DNA of 64,000 nucleotides, taken from the NCBI GenBank assembly GCA_022453515.1, contig JAJNNY010000062.1:141842-205841 (forward strand), read 5' to 3'. A model generated the notes under the pieces. That model was given only the letters and a program-made list of their open reading frames with translations, searched no databases and had not been told where the DNA came from. The position numbers were made by a program, and so were the translations under genes. Shown piece after piece: positions 45,876 through 58,229 of this stretch (the first letter of the stretch is position 1; the number at the start of each line of letters is the position of its first letter). Source of the stretch: Astrocystis sublimbata. Lineage: Eukaryota > Ascomycota > Sordariomycetes > Xylariales > Xylariaceae.

Positions 45876-47441
45876 ATGACGTTAGGGCTTCCACCAAGGC
45901 CCGATCCCTTCACCATACATATCATTAGTCCACAACCAAGGAGTGAACAGAACCTGGTCTATCCTCCCAGTCAAGCTAGCATCCCTAGGATCACAGTGTA
46001 TACCACGCTACCGCCAGTGCTCGTTCTTGTAATCATTCGTTTGTGGTCTCGCTGGAGAACCCGCCAATTGGGGGTTGATGACTGTAAGCAGTCATTCGCT
46101 TAACGGGAACCCGGTCAATGCACTAATAGCATTAAACGCAAAGATCTATGTCTCTTCGGGGCTGTGAGTCTTGTTTCTATTTGTTCATTAGGATGCCAAT
46201 GACTCAGTATCTCACTACATGATAGGCCATTTCCATCACGTTATGCGGCTTCATGTTAGCTCAATGTGAGTGATGAACGACAAGTGTGTGACATGCCTCT
46301 ATTGAAGCATGTGCTGACAATGAGGTCGCCAGATTCGAATGATGTGTATGATCGTCACTCATCGGACGTCCCCATTTCCGCAATCGCTCACTCACAATAC
46401 GATGTAATCTACATCTGCTCCAACTGAAATTGCGTCGTCGTTGATCAACAATTCAGGAATTTCAAATTGCAGTCATCGTGACTTAGATACTTGCAGCTTT
46501 GCTCGTCAAAGTCTCCCTTTTGGCCCTGTATTTCCGTCTTTTCAAAGTATCGACAACTGTCAAGTGGCTCATATTGCTTTCTATAGTTTTAACGGCCGCC
46601 ATATCTGTTATCTCTTCAATTCTTGTTCTGTACTACTGCATTCCACGTCCAGGAGATGGAGGCTGGGGTTCTCCGAGCAGCGTTGAGAGGTGTTCACATC
46701 CACCACAGCAGGTCGCAGCAGAGTCTGGCCTTATTGGAACCATACTCGACTTTGTTATTATAAGTATCCCCATAAGCATGGTTGCCAAGCTCAAGTTGCG
46801 CCTCTCAAAGAAGATCAGTATTGCTAGGATCTTCCTCACCGGACTTGTGTAGGTCGTCGAAGATTCGTACGCTGGGAACCCGTTAAGGCCGCTCTGACAA
46901 TCTTATCTCACAGAGCTTGCGGCTTCTCCATAGCTAGCACCTACTGTAAGTTCAGGTTACTTGCCGTCGATGTGCCCAACGATCTTTGGCCGGTGTGTAT
47001 CACTCAAGGGCTTGGGTGAGTGACAGTCACCTTCGACTCTCTCAAAGCTATTGACTGATCCTGTTATATAGTGCCGCTGAAGTTAACATTGGCTTTATTT
47101 GCTGCTGCTTGCCAATTACCCCAATCTTTCTCAGACAAATATTTTCTGGTTCTAAAGCTTTCTGGGGGTTTCTCAAGGATTACGTCGCTTCGAAAACCAG
47201 CCATAGCAGCTCATATGACGCCAGTATCAGCGAGGCACATCTACGCCCTAGCACACCTCACGGGCCACTTCAAGCTTCCAATCGAGGGCTCATAAGGCTT
47301 CGATCGACGATCCAAAAAGGCCTCACACTTACCCGCCAAACCACTACTCTAAACGCTAGAAGTCAGCAGCCATCACCTATCGAACTATTTTCTCCTGGCC
47401 ACCCTGGCCATGAGATTTCTGAGGGCGGCCAGAGCGTGTGA
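45876..47441 (+). CDS. Fungal rhodopsin-like (SAT4-type) integral membrane protein
   Basis: Supported exons: 45876-46083, 46144-46163, 46226-46265, an exon beginning with TTG CTC near 46497-46848, 46914-47015 and 47072-47441. The joined sequence reads as a seven-helix PF20684-like protein: TTLPPVLVLVIIRLWSRW, then DDYLCLFGAAISITLCGF, LLVKVSLLALYFRLFKV, the loop with YYCIP, GLIGTILDFVIISIPISMV, and AAEVNIGFICCCLPI before a Ser/Thr-rich cytosolic tail. This large ascomycete family is mostly uncharacterised, with some members expressed in infection or development. The splice joining 46265 to 46497 could not be resolved in phase, so a lesion there is possible. It is not obviously linked to its neighbours. 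Confidence 0.6.
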
Positions 47442-47822
47442 CATACTCTCTCAAACTTCATAGTAGCCATTGAGGTTGATAGGAAGCACAAGACCTGAGG
47501 CTTCACTCCTTAGTATGGATCATCGTACAAGTGAAGTTCACGGAGCTAGTAGAATAGCTAGGGCATCACATAGATCATTAGGTCACACAACATTATATTT
47601 ACGACTAACAATGTCGGAACGTCAACTACACAATACATCGTGGATTTATCAACTCAACAGCTCATTCAAAACTTAACAAAACAATATAATAGTTGCACAA
47701 CTTGGCTCATCTCATGAGATGAAAGGTTTTGATACTGAGAATATAGATATTCATGTGTGCAATAGCCATAGTACTATCGATAATTTGAACACATATGACG
47801 TGTTTTGCTAATAAACTCGGTT

Positions 47823-47880
47823 TTGGACAGTTACTCCTCTGGGACACCAGATACGGAGTCCGAGAGGGGTAACTGTCCAA
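47823..47880. repeat. 58-nt hairpin, 23-nt arms
   Basis: The left arm 47823-47845 (begins TTGGACAGTTAC) and right arm 47858-47880 (ends GTAACTGTCCAA) are complementary at 21 of 23 positions around a 12-nt loop. This is typical of a small foldback or MITE end. Confidence 0.7.
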
Positions 47881-47985
47881 CAACGTATTTTACTGTTAGG
47901 TTGACACTGTGCAATGCTCCTGTTGGGTACAGCACCCTTATCAAAAGTGGATCATGTGGGGGATCTACGTAGGGTTTTGTTCTGG

Positions 47986-48097
47986 AGGCCTGGCCCCCTG
48001 GCATGTGGGCGTAACATTAAGTGTCCGGGTCCACATCTACCTACACTCAACTACACCGGACACTTAATCTTCCGCCCACGGGCCTGGGGGCCTGGGT
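47986..48097. repeat. Inverted repeat with about 42-nt arms (foldback/MITE-like)
   Basis: The arms 47986-48028 and 48056-48097 are near-complementary and share ATTAAGTGTCCGG at the inner end and a GC-rich GGCC...GTGGGCG outer part, with a 27-nt loop. No transposase gene is nearby. It lies 100 bases from another hairpin, suggesting short non-autonomous elements. Confidence 0.6.
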
Positions 48098-48949
48098 GCC
48101 CCTATGTCGGCTGGCTACTTAATTCTGGCCTGCCCCTATTCTGGTTGGCTGTTCAGCCTACTTCTCTGGTAAGTACCTAGGCACTTAAATGTTCGTGCCT
48201 TCTATATCATCTGCTACAAGCTGTTCAAATACACCTCTGGTCATTTTTGGAGCCTCGCTTTTATTGGGGGCTATAGCGTACGAGCTAATCAGAAATAGCA
48301 TTGGCCCCAAACCCCCCCCATTCTTTACTATTCAAAGGAAAATCGCTAGCATAACGGTCGCGTCTAACTACCCTAAATCCTAATATTCATGAGTTTACTT
48401 ACCTCCGTGATGCAAAAGAGATGCCAAACATGTTCGCTGTTATTCAGTGTCAATTAATTCGCAATATTCAGTTAATGTTTTGCTTGTTTGGGCGAGTGGT
48501 CAAATGTGAAAGGTATTGCCGCACAAATCAAGCAAGGTGAGGAACCAAGTTCAGCTCAGCTATTAATAGTAACCTCGCAACGCATCGATTTGAGTCCTAC
48601 CTTATCTACATGCCCGTCCTAGCATGCGAGACATATATCTCAAATTGACCAATTACACTTTACTGAAGACCAAAAGTTCGTCGTGCATTGTAGATCGCAA
48701 CTTGGTGCCTATGCCTTCTGCTTGGGGAGAGGTTGGAATTGGTGATGCATAGATGGGCTTTGGGGGCACCAGATCCTAAAATATATCTTGTAAGATCAGA
48801 ACTTGTGTTACCAAACGTCATCGTTCTGGTCACTTACAGCCCTTAAATATCAGGTTTTGGCATCAATATCTAACATATTTCATCACATCGGTTCTTTCAT
48901 CCCATGCTTATGCTGCACTCAAGTCTTGGTTCAAACTATCACACTAAGT

Positions 48950-51170
48950 ATGGCTTCTGCGTGGTCAACAACCAACTCCTCCAATGGATATACCGTCCAT
49001 GTTGGCATGTGGACAAATTGGGATCAGGGAAGCGTCTTGGGAAAGACGCTGACATTGTCCAAGGACGATGGTGCAACCCTAATTTCTTTCACGGCGTTAT
49101 TCATCACGTTCATTGCCTCCAGATTCTGGTACATATCGTCGTTCATTTTCCATCAGCACTGTGCAACTGCCAAACCGCGAGACGCACTACACCACCAGCG
49201 CCAAGCTATTCTACGGAACGCGGCGTCGGCCACATCCGCCCTTACGATGTTGTTTTTCCTGCAATCTGCCTGGCGGAATCGAACCGAACGCCGTCTGTAC
49301 AGAGTAGCCCCTCTAATGGCTTTCAGCTTTATCTGCATTGTCGCATTTTCAGCAGCAAGCGGACTGTCGTCGTGGATCACCAAGGCTCCCGGCGATGAGG
49401 TCCTGATCCGAAGCTCGAGCTGTGGATATGTTGCCCTGCTTCAGAATCTTGAACCTTCAGCGCAAATGAGCGCGTTGCCTGTCCTGGATCCATACTTTGC
49501 CAATCAAGCAGTCCAAGCCGAGACATATGCAGAGCAGTGCTACCTGTCCAACAATACTGGTTTGTTGAACTGTGCTGGCTTTGTACAGGACCGGCTTGCG
49601 ACAACGATCAACAATAATGCAGACTGCCCTTTTGAGGATACAATTTTTTCAAGCGCGAAGGGAAATCTTGTTCTCGATACAGGATTTATCGATAGTCACA
49701 AGGATCTTGGACTTAACGATCCTGCCGACGCTCGGATTCAGATGAGGACTGTCCTTCAGTGCGCTCCTCTTAAGACCCAAGGCTATACGGACAGGTTCTC
49801 CGACGACAAGGGCAATTATACCTAGTATTTGTATGGCGTTAACATAGATATGAGTGGCAGAAGGAATGCGACGGATATATAGGCTATATACCAAGTCAAA
49901 GACTTAGCTGGTCAGTACCGAGATGGATTTGTCGGTGCAGCTAACTACATGCTCACGTAAGTGAATTGGCCTTGAGTATCCTATGTTATCATTGATCGCC
50001 ACTAACAGTCTTGAACTTTAATTCAGTTACTCCTTCTCTATACCCATTGACGATGATAACAGCGAAGGTTTTTCGCCTAGAGATGAACTATACCGGACAG
50101 ATGGGGACATTTACATACTCTTCCTTGCCGGGAATGGGGTCTTGTATTGGGATCCGGTTGATGCCCCGTGGTATCAGGCACATATGCCGGGCCCCAATCT
50201 AAGAAGTATTACCCCAGGGCACAGCACACTTATCAAGACCTATCAGCCAGATGAAGCAGCATCACCTGTAGCTTGCATCGAGCAGTTCCAGTATTGCAAT
50301 ACAGCTTACCCAAGAGATATCGGTTGCACTTCCCTGGGAGGGAGTATCGGCTCTGCAAGAGATGCAGCTCCGTTATTCAACACAACATTTGAAGAGCTAG
50401 AACACGGTAATGCAACCAGCGACACGGGCTCAAGATTGCATTGGTTCGTCAGCCTCCAGGCTGCATCTTCCACTGTCTCACATATCGTCAGGACTCTGGG
50501 ACCACGTGCATTAGCCTCTGAATCGAAGTTGTATCAGGGGGTCCAACCGAACTTGCCGAAAGATCAATGGCAGATGGACATGACACAGATATGGGCTTCT
50601 TCTCTCGCAGGGCTTCAAAACATGTTTCTCTCCACCGCACAGGGGCAGGCCGATGAGCAACTGCAGCCATACAGATCGACACCCTTCGATGCTGAGACAC
50701 GGCGTTTATGCAATGGTCAAGTAAGTAACTGATCAAATACCGTTAAAGAGAAAAAAATATTGATGCAAAGGCGTGATTAGAAGATGCGAAGCGCACAGTA
50801 CACATCCTTCAGCCTGTTTGGCCTGTTGTTCACCTTTGTTACTGGAGTATTGATCATCATTAGCTCATTCGTGATGGAGCCTCTAACACGTTGTCTTTGG
50901 AGACGAGGGCGTTACAGCCAATATCGACATCTCGAGTGGGAGACTTACTCAGTCTTGCAACTTCAACGGCTCGGATACGAAGGAGTCACTGGGACAACTA
51001 CCAAATGGGAAAAATGCACGGGTGACATTCCCGTCACAGAATCCGACGTCCCAATGAATCCCCTGGACTTCTCTAACCCTACGCACCCAGCGCACACGAG
51101 AGCGATGTCGGGGGATAATGATGAGACGCAAACTCCTACTAAGGCTCTTAGTTCTCAAAGTTCTCTATAA
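48950..51170 (+). pseudogene. Large fungal multi-pass membrane protein of unknown function, with two in-frame TAG codons
   Basis: Exons 48950-49956, 50027-50720 and 50781-51170 join in phase and would encode 696 codons but for TAG at 49823 and 49880. The similarity pattern (NYT|YLYG, NATDI|AIYQ) runs straight through both stops, and no compatible intron removes them. Hydrophobic segments lie near FTALFITFIASRFWYISSFIF, APLMAFSFICIVAFSAASGL and, at the C-terminus, FSLFGLLFTFVTGVLIIISSF, around a long Cys- and Asn-rich lumenal region. The shape matches a common uncharacterised ascomycete membrane family. Both stops could come from CAG by a C-to-T change. I call it a recent pseudogene; stop-codon readthrough is a less likely alternative. 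Confidence 0.6.
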
Positions 51171-51424
51171 GGTTATGATGATTAGCTATTCGTAGAATTC
51201 GACATTCGAGAAGTCAATAATTTGTTTTTAGACCTAAAAGACGAAACAAAAGCTTTCTATTCAGTGTAACTCAAAGTGAGAAGGAGGCTGATGGGGATCT
51301 GGCGTCATTTATATAGACTAAGCGGGTGGAGTATATCAGCCTCCTATATTTCCAACAGGTGTCAACATTACAAGCTTGTCGAATATCTACCTAGGCAGCT
51401 ACAGGTTCTTCCTCGTGTCGAGAA

Positions 51425-53297
51425 TCAAAAAACACAGAAACTAGCTCGTGCCATGCCGCTGTATTTTCTCGCTTCAAAAATGCCAAGGTTTCCGCCGATT
51501 ACAGCGAGAAGTCTTCTCGCCCGCATCCTTTGCTCTTGCGAAACTATGGAAGTCCGCGAGACTAGAGTCAACGGCCATAACAACCGCAGTGCATCCATCC
51601 AACAAGCTGTCGCGTTTATCTCGTGACTTCTCAAGTCTGCCGCGTTTTGTATGTGCAAGTGCACGGGGTTCTCCTCGCCTAGAATGCCAGCAGCGTCCTT
51701 GACTATGCCCTCTGCCATTGCCGAGGCGACGAAATGGCTACCACGGCAATAGTCGTGAAGAGCTACCAAAACGTCAAGATGGGCTATTTCGGTCGTCACA
51801 GAATTGTATGCCCGAATTAGCCAGCAATGTAGCTTGCATCGAGAAGCCCGAAACAGATTCCAGAGATGTAACTGAGAGCTAGGGCAGCTACAGGGTAAGG
51901 GAGACCGTTGGGAAACTTGAGCAAGCATGGGCTGTTCAATCTCTTCGGCCTTCCTCCACAAACCAAGCAATTCTGCACCGCGAATGTCAGGGGTAGAGTC
52001 GGCTCTTCTAGACAGACTGACAATCTGTTTCAAGAGAGAGCATACATCGCATACATACGTGAATACGACGCAAGTAGATTGAAGAACAGGACTATCTCCA
52101 GAGTAGAATTTGAGGAGTTGTAACCACTGCGATGACTCTGGGGGGCATTCGGTGTTAAGGATGAGCGATCGCGTTTGCTGCAAGAATTGATGTTAGAATA
52201 TTCGAGGCATCGGGATAGCTAGGGGATTACCAACAACAGTGCTGAATGCCATGAAAAAGAGAGCACGGCCATGCTTATCTTTGAACTGCCCGGGTCCACG
52301 TAATTTAATGATGCTGGAAAGGCCCTTGACGTGGGTATGCCAAGCATCGGGAGCAGGTACCAGATCCTTTTCTGGTGTCCCTAGCAAGAGCTTTGAAGCA
52401 CCAAGATTAGTATTCGGCGTATGGTTAATCTCATCAAAGTTACAAGAGCCAAAGTATGCGTACTTCATGTATGGCGAGTAGAAATATTGACAGTAATGTG
52501 CCATTGGACCCTACGGACTCGCGGTGCTGGGTGGCTCTTGTTGCTGCTGCTAAGAGCCTTGCAGATCGTATGAACGTCTCCTTGTCATTAAGACGGCCCT
52601 GTTCGTTGGCAAGGCATGTCTCTCTAAATGTGTCGGAGCATATGGAAAGACATAAATTGCCCCGCTCTTGGTGGTATAGGTCAGGCAGAAAGTCCCACTA
52701 CCTTCCCTGTTAGTTTCTGTCACATAATCGATTCAGACACCAGATGCACTATTCCTTGGTATTTTATGTCAGGCATTGTACGCAAAAGCCAGAACTTACT
52801 ATCTCGCCATAATGATCGCATCCACGGATCGATACGGAAAACCGGCGCAGCATAAAGGCAGCCGACGAGGTCGGCAAGGGGAGGGACTGTAGAGGTAGAG
52901 AAGAGCTGGCAAATGAGGATCCAATCACTATTCCGCCTGAGCCACCGGATGACGCCAACCCCGCCTCAAAGGGAGCGACTTGGCTGCCTCTCACTGCGGC
53001 TAACGCGAGATGCGATGGCTTCCGAGTACGAGAGACATATGTACCAATTTGTGTCTTGAAGGTGAGATCGCCTTCCTTACGATAGCCAGGGCATTCAACG
53101 CCGTACTTGATGCAACGCAGGCATGCTGGTCGCGTGAGATCACACTACAGAGGGTCATGAATCGCGATGTTAGCTAGCTTCGCACAGATGATGTAACGAA
53201 TTGAGGAGGGGTATAGAGGTATAGAGCAGATGCATACCTTGACCCTTCGCTGGCGACATAAGTGACAATTGGGACTCTTCTGGCCGGTGTTAGGCAT
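51425..53297 (-). CDS. Zn2Cys6 fungal transcription factor
   Basis: Five exons on the minus strand: 53238-53297, 52800-53144, 52464-52697, 52235-52390 and 51425-52177. All are joinable in phase, giving 515 residues. The zinc cluster is split by intron 1: NCHLCRQRRVK then CDLTRPACLRCIKYGVECPGY, with six cysteines in CX2CX6CX6CX2CX6C spacing. The second half has features of the fungal_trans_2 family (PF11951-like): DFLPDLYHQERGN, TLLSIFLLAIHE, DAWHTHVKGLSSIIKLRG and HGRALFF. Intron 4 uses a GTTGGT donor. Its target is unknown. It is divergent from the Ost-alpha-like gene with an 810-base shared upstream region and lies 13 kb beyond the alkylcitrate cluster, so it is probably not that cluster's regulator. 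Confidence 0.82.
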
Positions 53298-54107
53298 TTT
53301 GAGGTCTCGAATGAGATTTCCTATTTGGTTCGTCGTGCATGATGTCGGAAGGCTGAGGTAAGTTTTGGCTTACCTCACTGAACGAAAAAGGGACGCGGTC
53401 TCAAACTTATCACGCCGTCGGTTGCTGCAATGCTGCTAGCAGTCCTAGTCTGTTCTCCACTGACCTAATTTTATGTCCAATAGAACTTTCGTCTCACCTC
53501 CGACAGCTCGAATGGAATTACGCCTTTGGGTAAGATCGGCAAGGATCCTTGATGATAGGGCTGAAGCGTTACTGAACACTAGCACAGAAAGGGGATAACG
53601 ATGCGACGTAGCGTTTCCCCCTAATTTCTCAGGCTAGTCCGCCGGCGACTAAGATGTAATGTAGGATAGGCATTTGCAGTACAATTCCGACATGGCCACA
53701 ACCATCATGGTGATACATACTTATGGCAGATGAACCTCAAATAGCCCGACCCTAGCGTACAGGCAGTGTCATTTGGGTTCATTCTTGAAATGGCAGTGCA
53801 GAACTTGAGAGGCCAATAGACGACAACGTTCTACGAGAATCTGAGTTGGCTACTCTTAGTCAGACGTTTAGTATGTCGATCCTTGCACTATTACAACTCA
53901 TGATTGAGAGTTCATGCATCAGGTATATAAGCCCTGATGCATCCTCATCGCCAAGGGAAATGGATATCAGACCAAGTCTACTCTGTGCTTGTTAAACCTT
54001 GAGTCTCTGATTACCTAGGTACCTGAGCACAAGGTGGAAATCTCCAGCTCTGTTATTTCTTCGCGAAATCTGCACACGGCCCTCAACATAGCCAAACACG
54101 AAGCATA
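53298..54107. promoter_or_regulatory. Shared upstream region of two divergent genes
   Basis: 810 bases between the starts of the Zn2Cys6 regulator (minus) and the Ost-alpha family gene (plus). No open frame of note is seen. It should carry both promoters; I identify no specific element. Confidence 0.5.
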
Positions 54108-55505
54108 ATGACAAGCTTCCTTCATCATGAACCTTCCGACCATCAGTCTGACGATTCGAGCAAAACCGTCTGTCCGGTCGTCTCACTAGCCGAGAGTAAG
54201 ATAACCCCAGTGTCCGAGAGCTAACTATGAGGCTAATCAGATTCGGTTATAGATGCCACCGAGCCGCTGTTTGGTAACACGACCTTTTATGAGTTCAACA
54301 AGATTCTCTCTGGCGCCAGCGCTGCCTTCGTTGTCGTCGTCGTTTCTTTCCTGCTCGTGATGCACGCGACTCATGCGTCGAAGCCAAACGAACAGTCAAA
54401 GTACGCATCTGAACTCATGAACACCCACAAATTTGAGAATGCAGGCTCACCTATTACAGAATCATGAAAATAGCCCTCTTTTTCCCTGTATTGGCGATTC
54501 TCAGCTTTTTAGCGATCGCCTTCCCCACTGCGGCAGTGTACATAAACCCATGGGCTGTTTTCGTTGAGGCCATCGCTTTGGGTGCATTCTTCCTTCTTCT
54601 CTGCGAGTTCATCTCCCCAAGTTCCCATCAGCGAGACGTCTTTTTCGCGGCATTACCGACAACTTCAGAATCTGGGAAGAATGGTAAGAATGGGCTGGAA
54701 TGGTTTCGTGTAAGTCAATGCAAGCAAATAGTGGTGGTGTTCATTGCTAACGTGTAATCAATTCTAGCTCCAATGGATCTTGATATTCCAATTCCCTGTT
54801 GTTACGTTTCTTGTAGCTATCTTTACCGATATCACAGAGGCTGCTGGGGCATATTGCCAATTCATGTCCAGCACGCACTTCGCGAAGCTATGGGTGAGCT
54901 GACATTTCGGACATGAGGAATCGTACTATGTGCTAACCAACAACAAGCTCAGCGTTGCGACCTATGTATCGACGGGCGTGGCCGTGATCGCAATTTTCCG
55001 ATTCTATGGACGACTTAAACAACGGCTAGCCCCATATGGTGCTCTCAAGAAACTTCTGGCATTCAAGATTGTGGTCTTCCTCACTACTTTTGAAGGCGTT
55101 ATCTTCACCATCTTGGAAAGTGCAGGAAAGCTGGAGCCCACTTCAGTCTTGACACGAGCTGATCTTATATATGGCATTCCGAAACTGTTGACATGTCTCG
55201 AACTGGTTCCCCTGTCTCTCTTCCTTATTTACGCCTACTCGTATCGACCTTATCTACTCAAGGACGTCCGTCGCCGAGAAGAGTCAGCCGAGTATACTGC
55301 TTCGTACTCGGGGGGATTGAGCATGCTGATCACCATGTGGAGTCCTGTCGAAACTATTCGGGCCATAGGTTTCGCCTTCACAATGAACAAGGAGAGGAAC
55401 CAACGACTCTCCGGCCCCCACAGCTCCACCGCCTACGATGCCCAAACGTATAGTGCTTACACACCCCTGGCACCTCAGACGTATGGTGGATGGGGTCAAA
55501 CTTGA
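54108..55505 (+). CDS. Organic solute transporter Ost-alpha/TMEM184 family protein
   Basis: Five exons (54108-54195, 54253-54400, 54460-54709, 54768-54893, 54948-55505) splice in phase to 389 residues. After a hydrophilic N-terminus the protein has about seven hydrophobic helices: GASAAFVVVVVSFLLVMHA, IALFFPVLAILSFLAIAFP, VFVEAIALGAFFLLLCEF, WILIFQFPVVTFLVAIF, VATYVSTGVAVIAIF and others. KLLAFKIVVFLTTFEGVIF corresponds to the conserved K(F)xxIKxVIFxxFWQ-type segment of the PF03619 family. Metazoan relatives move bile acids and steroids; the role of fungal members is unclear. The soluble C-terminus is Tyr/Ser/Thr-rich (YDAQTYSAYTPLAPQTYGG). It is divergent from a Zn2Cys6 regulator that may control it, which is inference only. 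Confidence 0.85.
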
Positions 55506-57501
55506 TGATGTTCACATATCGTTGATTTTAGAGGTTTGAAGCTCTAGCACGGAGGTTTAGAAACAGAGGCTCGTAGCCCAACTCCCTTCCCTAATACTAA
55601 TTATCAAACAAGATAAGATAAGAATCTACGTAGCACATTAAATACAACATTAAACTACCTACTTCGTTCTTACGTCTAAGGGAAAGGAAAATACTCTATC
55701 AAGAACGATACTTACATAGAATTAGCTAATTGTATTATAGCTTAACATATGTAATCTTTAGTAAGAGTAATGGGGTAAGTATTGTTTATTAGAGGGACTG
55801 TGCAAGTTCGTATGCATATGCGGGGCGACCTAATCATCGGATCGGAAGCGGGCCGACCCACGCTCTTGGCAAGCATAAATATTTTCTAATAAAAGATGCG
55901 TAAGACCTACGCAACCGAACAATGTTATATACCATCCACCCGGTACGTGGGCGGGATGGGAAGCAAGAGTCTCTGAAATGACTAAGAGCTCGTACACGAT
56001 CTAGAATCCCGTCTAACTTTGCGTCCAAATTTACGGATTGCTTAACAGGACAGTTCTTATGGTTAGTGATTAATATCGCTATATTGTAAAACTAAAGCAA
56101 TCTTTCTCCTTCACGGTTGGTTGGAAGACTCTTATTCGCTGGGACTACACGCTCGTGTGGAGAGGAGCGAAGCGAGGGAATCGGTTTACCCATACACCTG
56201 CGAATATTCTCCAGGATTATACACTCGCTCTGTACACCGCCCCGCCAAGGCAAGCACGTGGTCGTCTTTGTGCAACTCGCCGGAGATGCTCGATTTCAAG
56301 CCGCCCCAGAATTCCAACATCGTCACCTAAGCCTCTTACGCTCCTTATTCCAGCAAAGTCCTCCCTCCTATACCTGCATTATTTACCGAGCCCTCGATGG
56401 ATTTGTCCCATGTAAGACAAGTCATCGTACGTTATGGTAGAAAAACAGCACCTGTCTCAACTGTCCATGATCCAGGTGTATCACACCACTGGTATGCCAA
56501 GATAGGAAATTGCCTAGAAGAGAGGTAGATCCACTCACTCATCAGTTAGGATTGGTCGGCTCGGTTGGTCAACGTGCTTTCATGCGCTGTGCCTCAAAAA
56601 GTGGATATATTGTGAGGCACAGCGTGCTATGCCTAGGTGTGATGGGTGCCTTTTCCCCCAGGATGTCAGGCTTTGCGGATGTTCTGCTCCATGCGCCCCT
56701 CGACTCAGATCCTGACGCACAGATATTGGGCTAAAACTCAGATCTGTGAACGTGTTCGTGGATCTGGGGGCAGTAATGTGTCACGGTGCACCCGAAGAGC
56801 TGGGGCCAAAGATCATGCTTCTCGAGTCCATTGGAACGAATCGGAAGACCCCCATGTCCCCATGGAATGGGATTCATGCTACAATGCTGTTTCGCCAGAA
56901 AAGCCCATATGTCGGCCCCCTGTTATTATCAGGTGAGCAGGGGTGAGATGCCCTCGGTTTGGCTGATCACTCAGCTGGACCAGACAATCGCGGCTGTTCC
57001 ACAGGCTTCCAGCCGCGTTGGCCTGTCCCACAGAATTCAACGTCGTCCGCCTATTTAAGCCATGAATCATTCGACACTGCCTTGGCGCCTGAAGGATAAT
57101 CTTTCCAGTTCCCAGGAAATAGTACCATTAACTTATGCAGCACTTTCATGCTTGCCCATGTCATAAGTTACACAGTCGATAATGACCTTGTATCATCGGT
57201 TAGAGGTTAGATGAACGAAAACGTGGTAGTTAAATCTAGCTATGTGGGAAGGTGGAACTTGCTGTCCCAATTTCCTATAACGCTTTGGTTGGCCGACATC
57301 TGCAGACACGCCCATGACTCACCGGGATTCTAAACATCTCCTGACTAATTTTCGGCCGCGACCGAGGAACGCTCTTGGAACTCAAGACGGCTCAACGGCC
57401 CAAGTATCCTTTGTCGTTCGAGCGTGTCGCAGAGAGGTGGAGTAGATATAACGTTCGTTCTTTCACGTGACTATTGGCATTGTTTCTCTCTATGACATTT
57501 A
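55506..57501. other. Intergenic stretch with one hairpin
   Basis: 2 kb without a supported gene. The first 600 bases are AT-rich. Several open frames around 56117-57070 overlap each other with no clear winner and no motif. Confidence 0.5.
56585..56624. repeat. 12-bp perfect inverted repeat
   Basis: CGCTGTGCCTCA (56585-56596) and TGAGGCACAGCG (56613-56624) form a perfect stem with a 16-nt loop. Confidence 0.75.
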
Positions 57502-58229
57502 TTAGCGTGGTTCGCATTCGGCTTGCCTGACCCCCTGCCTTCTTGGCTTTCTTGGGGCGTCTGACCGCTCTCCTCGAAGCCTTCGGCTAGATCTTACCGC
57601 TGGTGGGAAGATACTTTGCCTGCACTCTCGACGTAGCCTCTGGGGTCCTCCCACCACTGTGGTGTCATACGCTGGCTCTTCAAACGGGTCATACAAATCT
57701 CCCGATTCCGAAGATTGCACTTCTCGGGGAGTACCTTTATGCTCGTCTCCTAGTTCTAAGTTGCTGGGAGCTTCTCTTTGCTCTTCCTCGTGCTCGTCCT
57801 CGTCCCCGTTCCTAACCGGTCTTGTTAGGCTCAGAGGTCTCTCAAGAAGTCATGAGTCCTTGTTCACAATCTCTGGGAGCCTCGAAGCCTTGCTTGCTCT
57901 GCCCCCTAGACATAGACATTCCCACCCAAGACTATTGCTCCTCTGATTGGCTACCAGCTGATTGTTCCCTGGGTGGAGGATCAGCCCCGTCCTTAATTAT
58001 GGGTTTGATCGCCACTAGACTTCAGCGCAACGGTAGCGGCACCTCTCTCTCGCTTCATACTTGGCGTTGGGGTAGTATGAGGCGAAGAACTGGGGCATCT
58101 ACCCATAATACTATTTCTAACGACGCCTGAGGTTTTGGGTTTGAACGCGCGTGAGAGGGTAGGTTGAAACAGGCCAACCAAACTATTGGATGCTTGAGCT
58201 TTCGCGTTGAGTATTTCCACGAATAACAA
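57502..58229 (-). pseudogene. Charged, low-complexity coding relic of unknown family
   Basis: Two minus-strand frames show coding-like composition: 58229 to 57993 (FQPTLSRAFKPKTSGVV, TPTPSMKRERGAATV) and, after a frame change near 57990, a second stretch interrupted by one TGA near 57850 and continuing to 57502. The second stretch has an acidic run (NGDEDEHEEEQREAP) and ends in an arginine-rich tail (RSSRRLRGERSDAPRKPRRQ). The composition resembles a disordered or gag-like polypeptide, but I recognise no domain. One frameshift and one nonsense codon indicate decay. Confidence 0.35.

Larger units (their letters stand above)
47442..48949. other. Intergenic with two foldback repeats
   Basis: About 1.5 kb lacking a supported gene. 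It holds two inverted-repeat structures, at 47823-47880 and 47986-48097, listed separately. The last 250 bases are the probable promoter of the membrane protein gene that follows. Confidence 0.55.
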
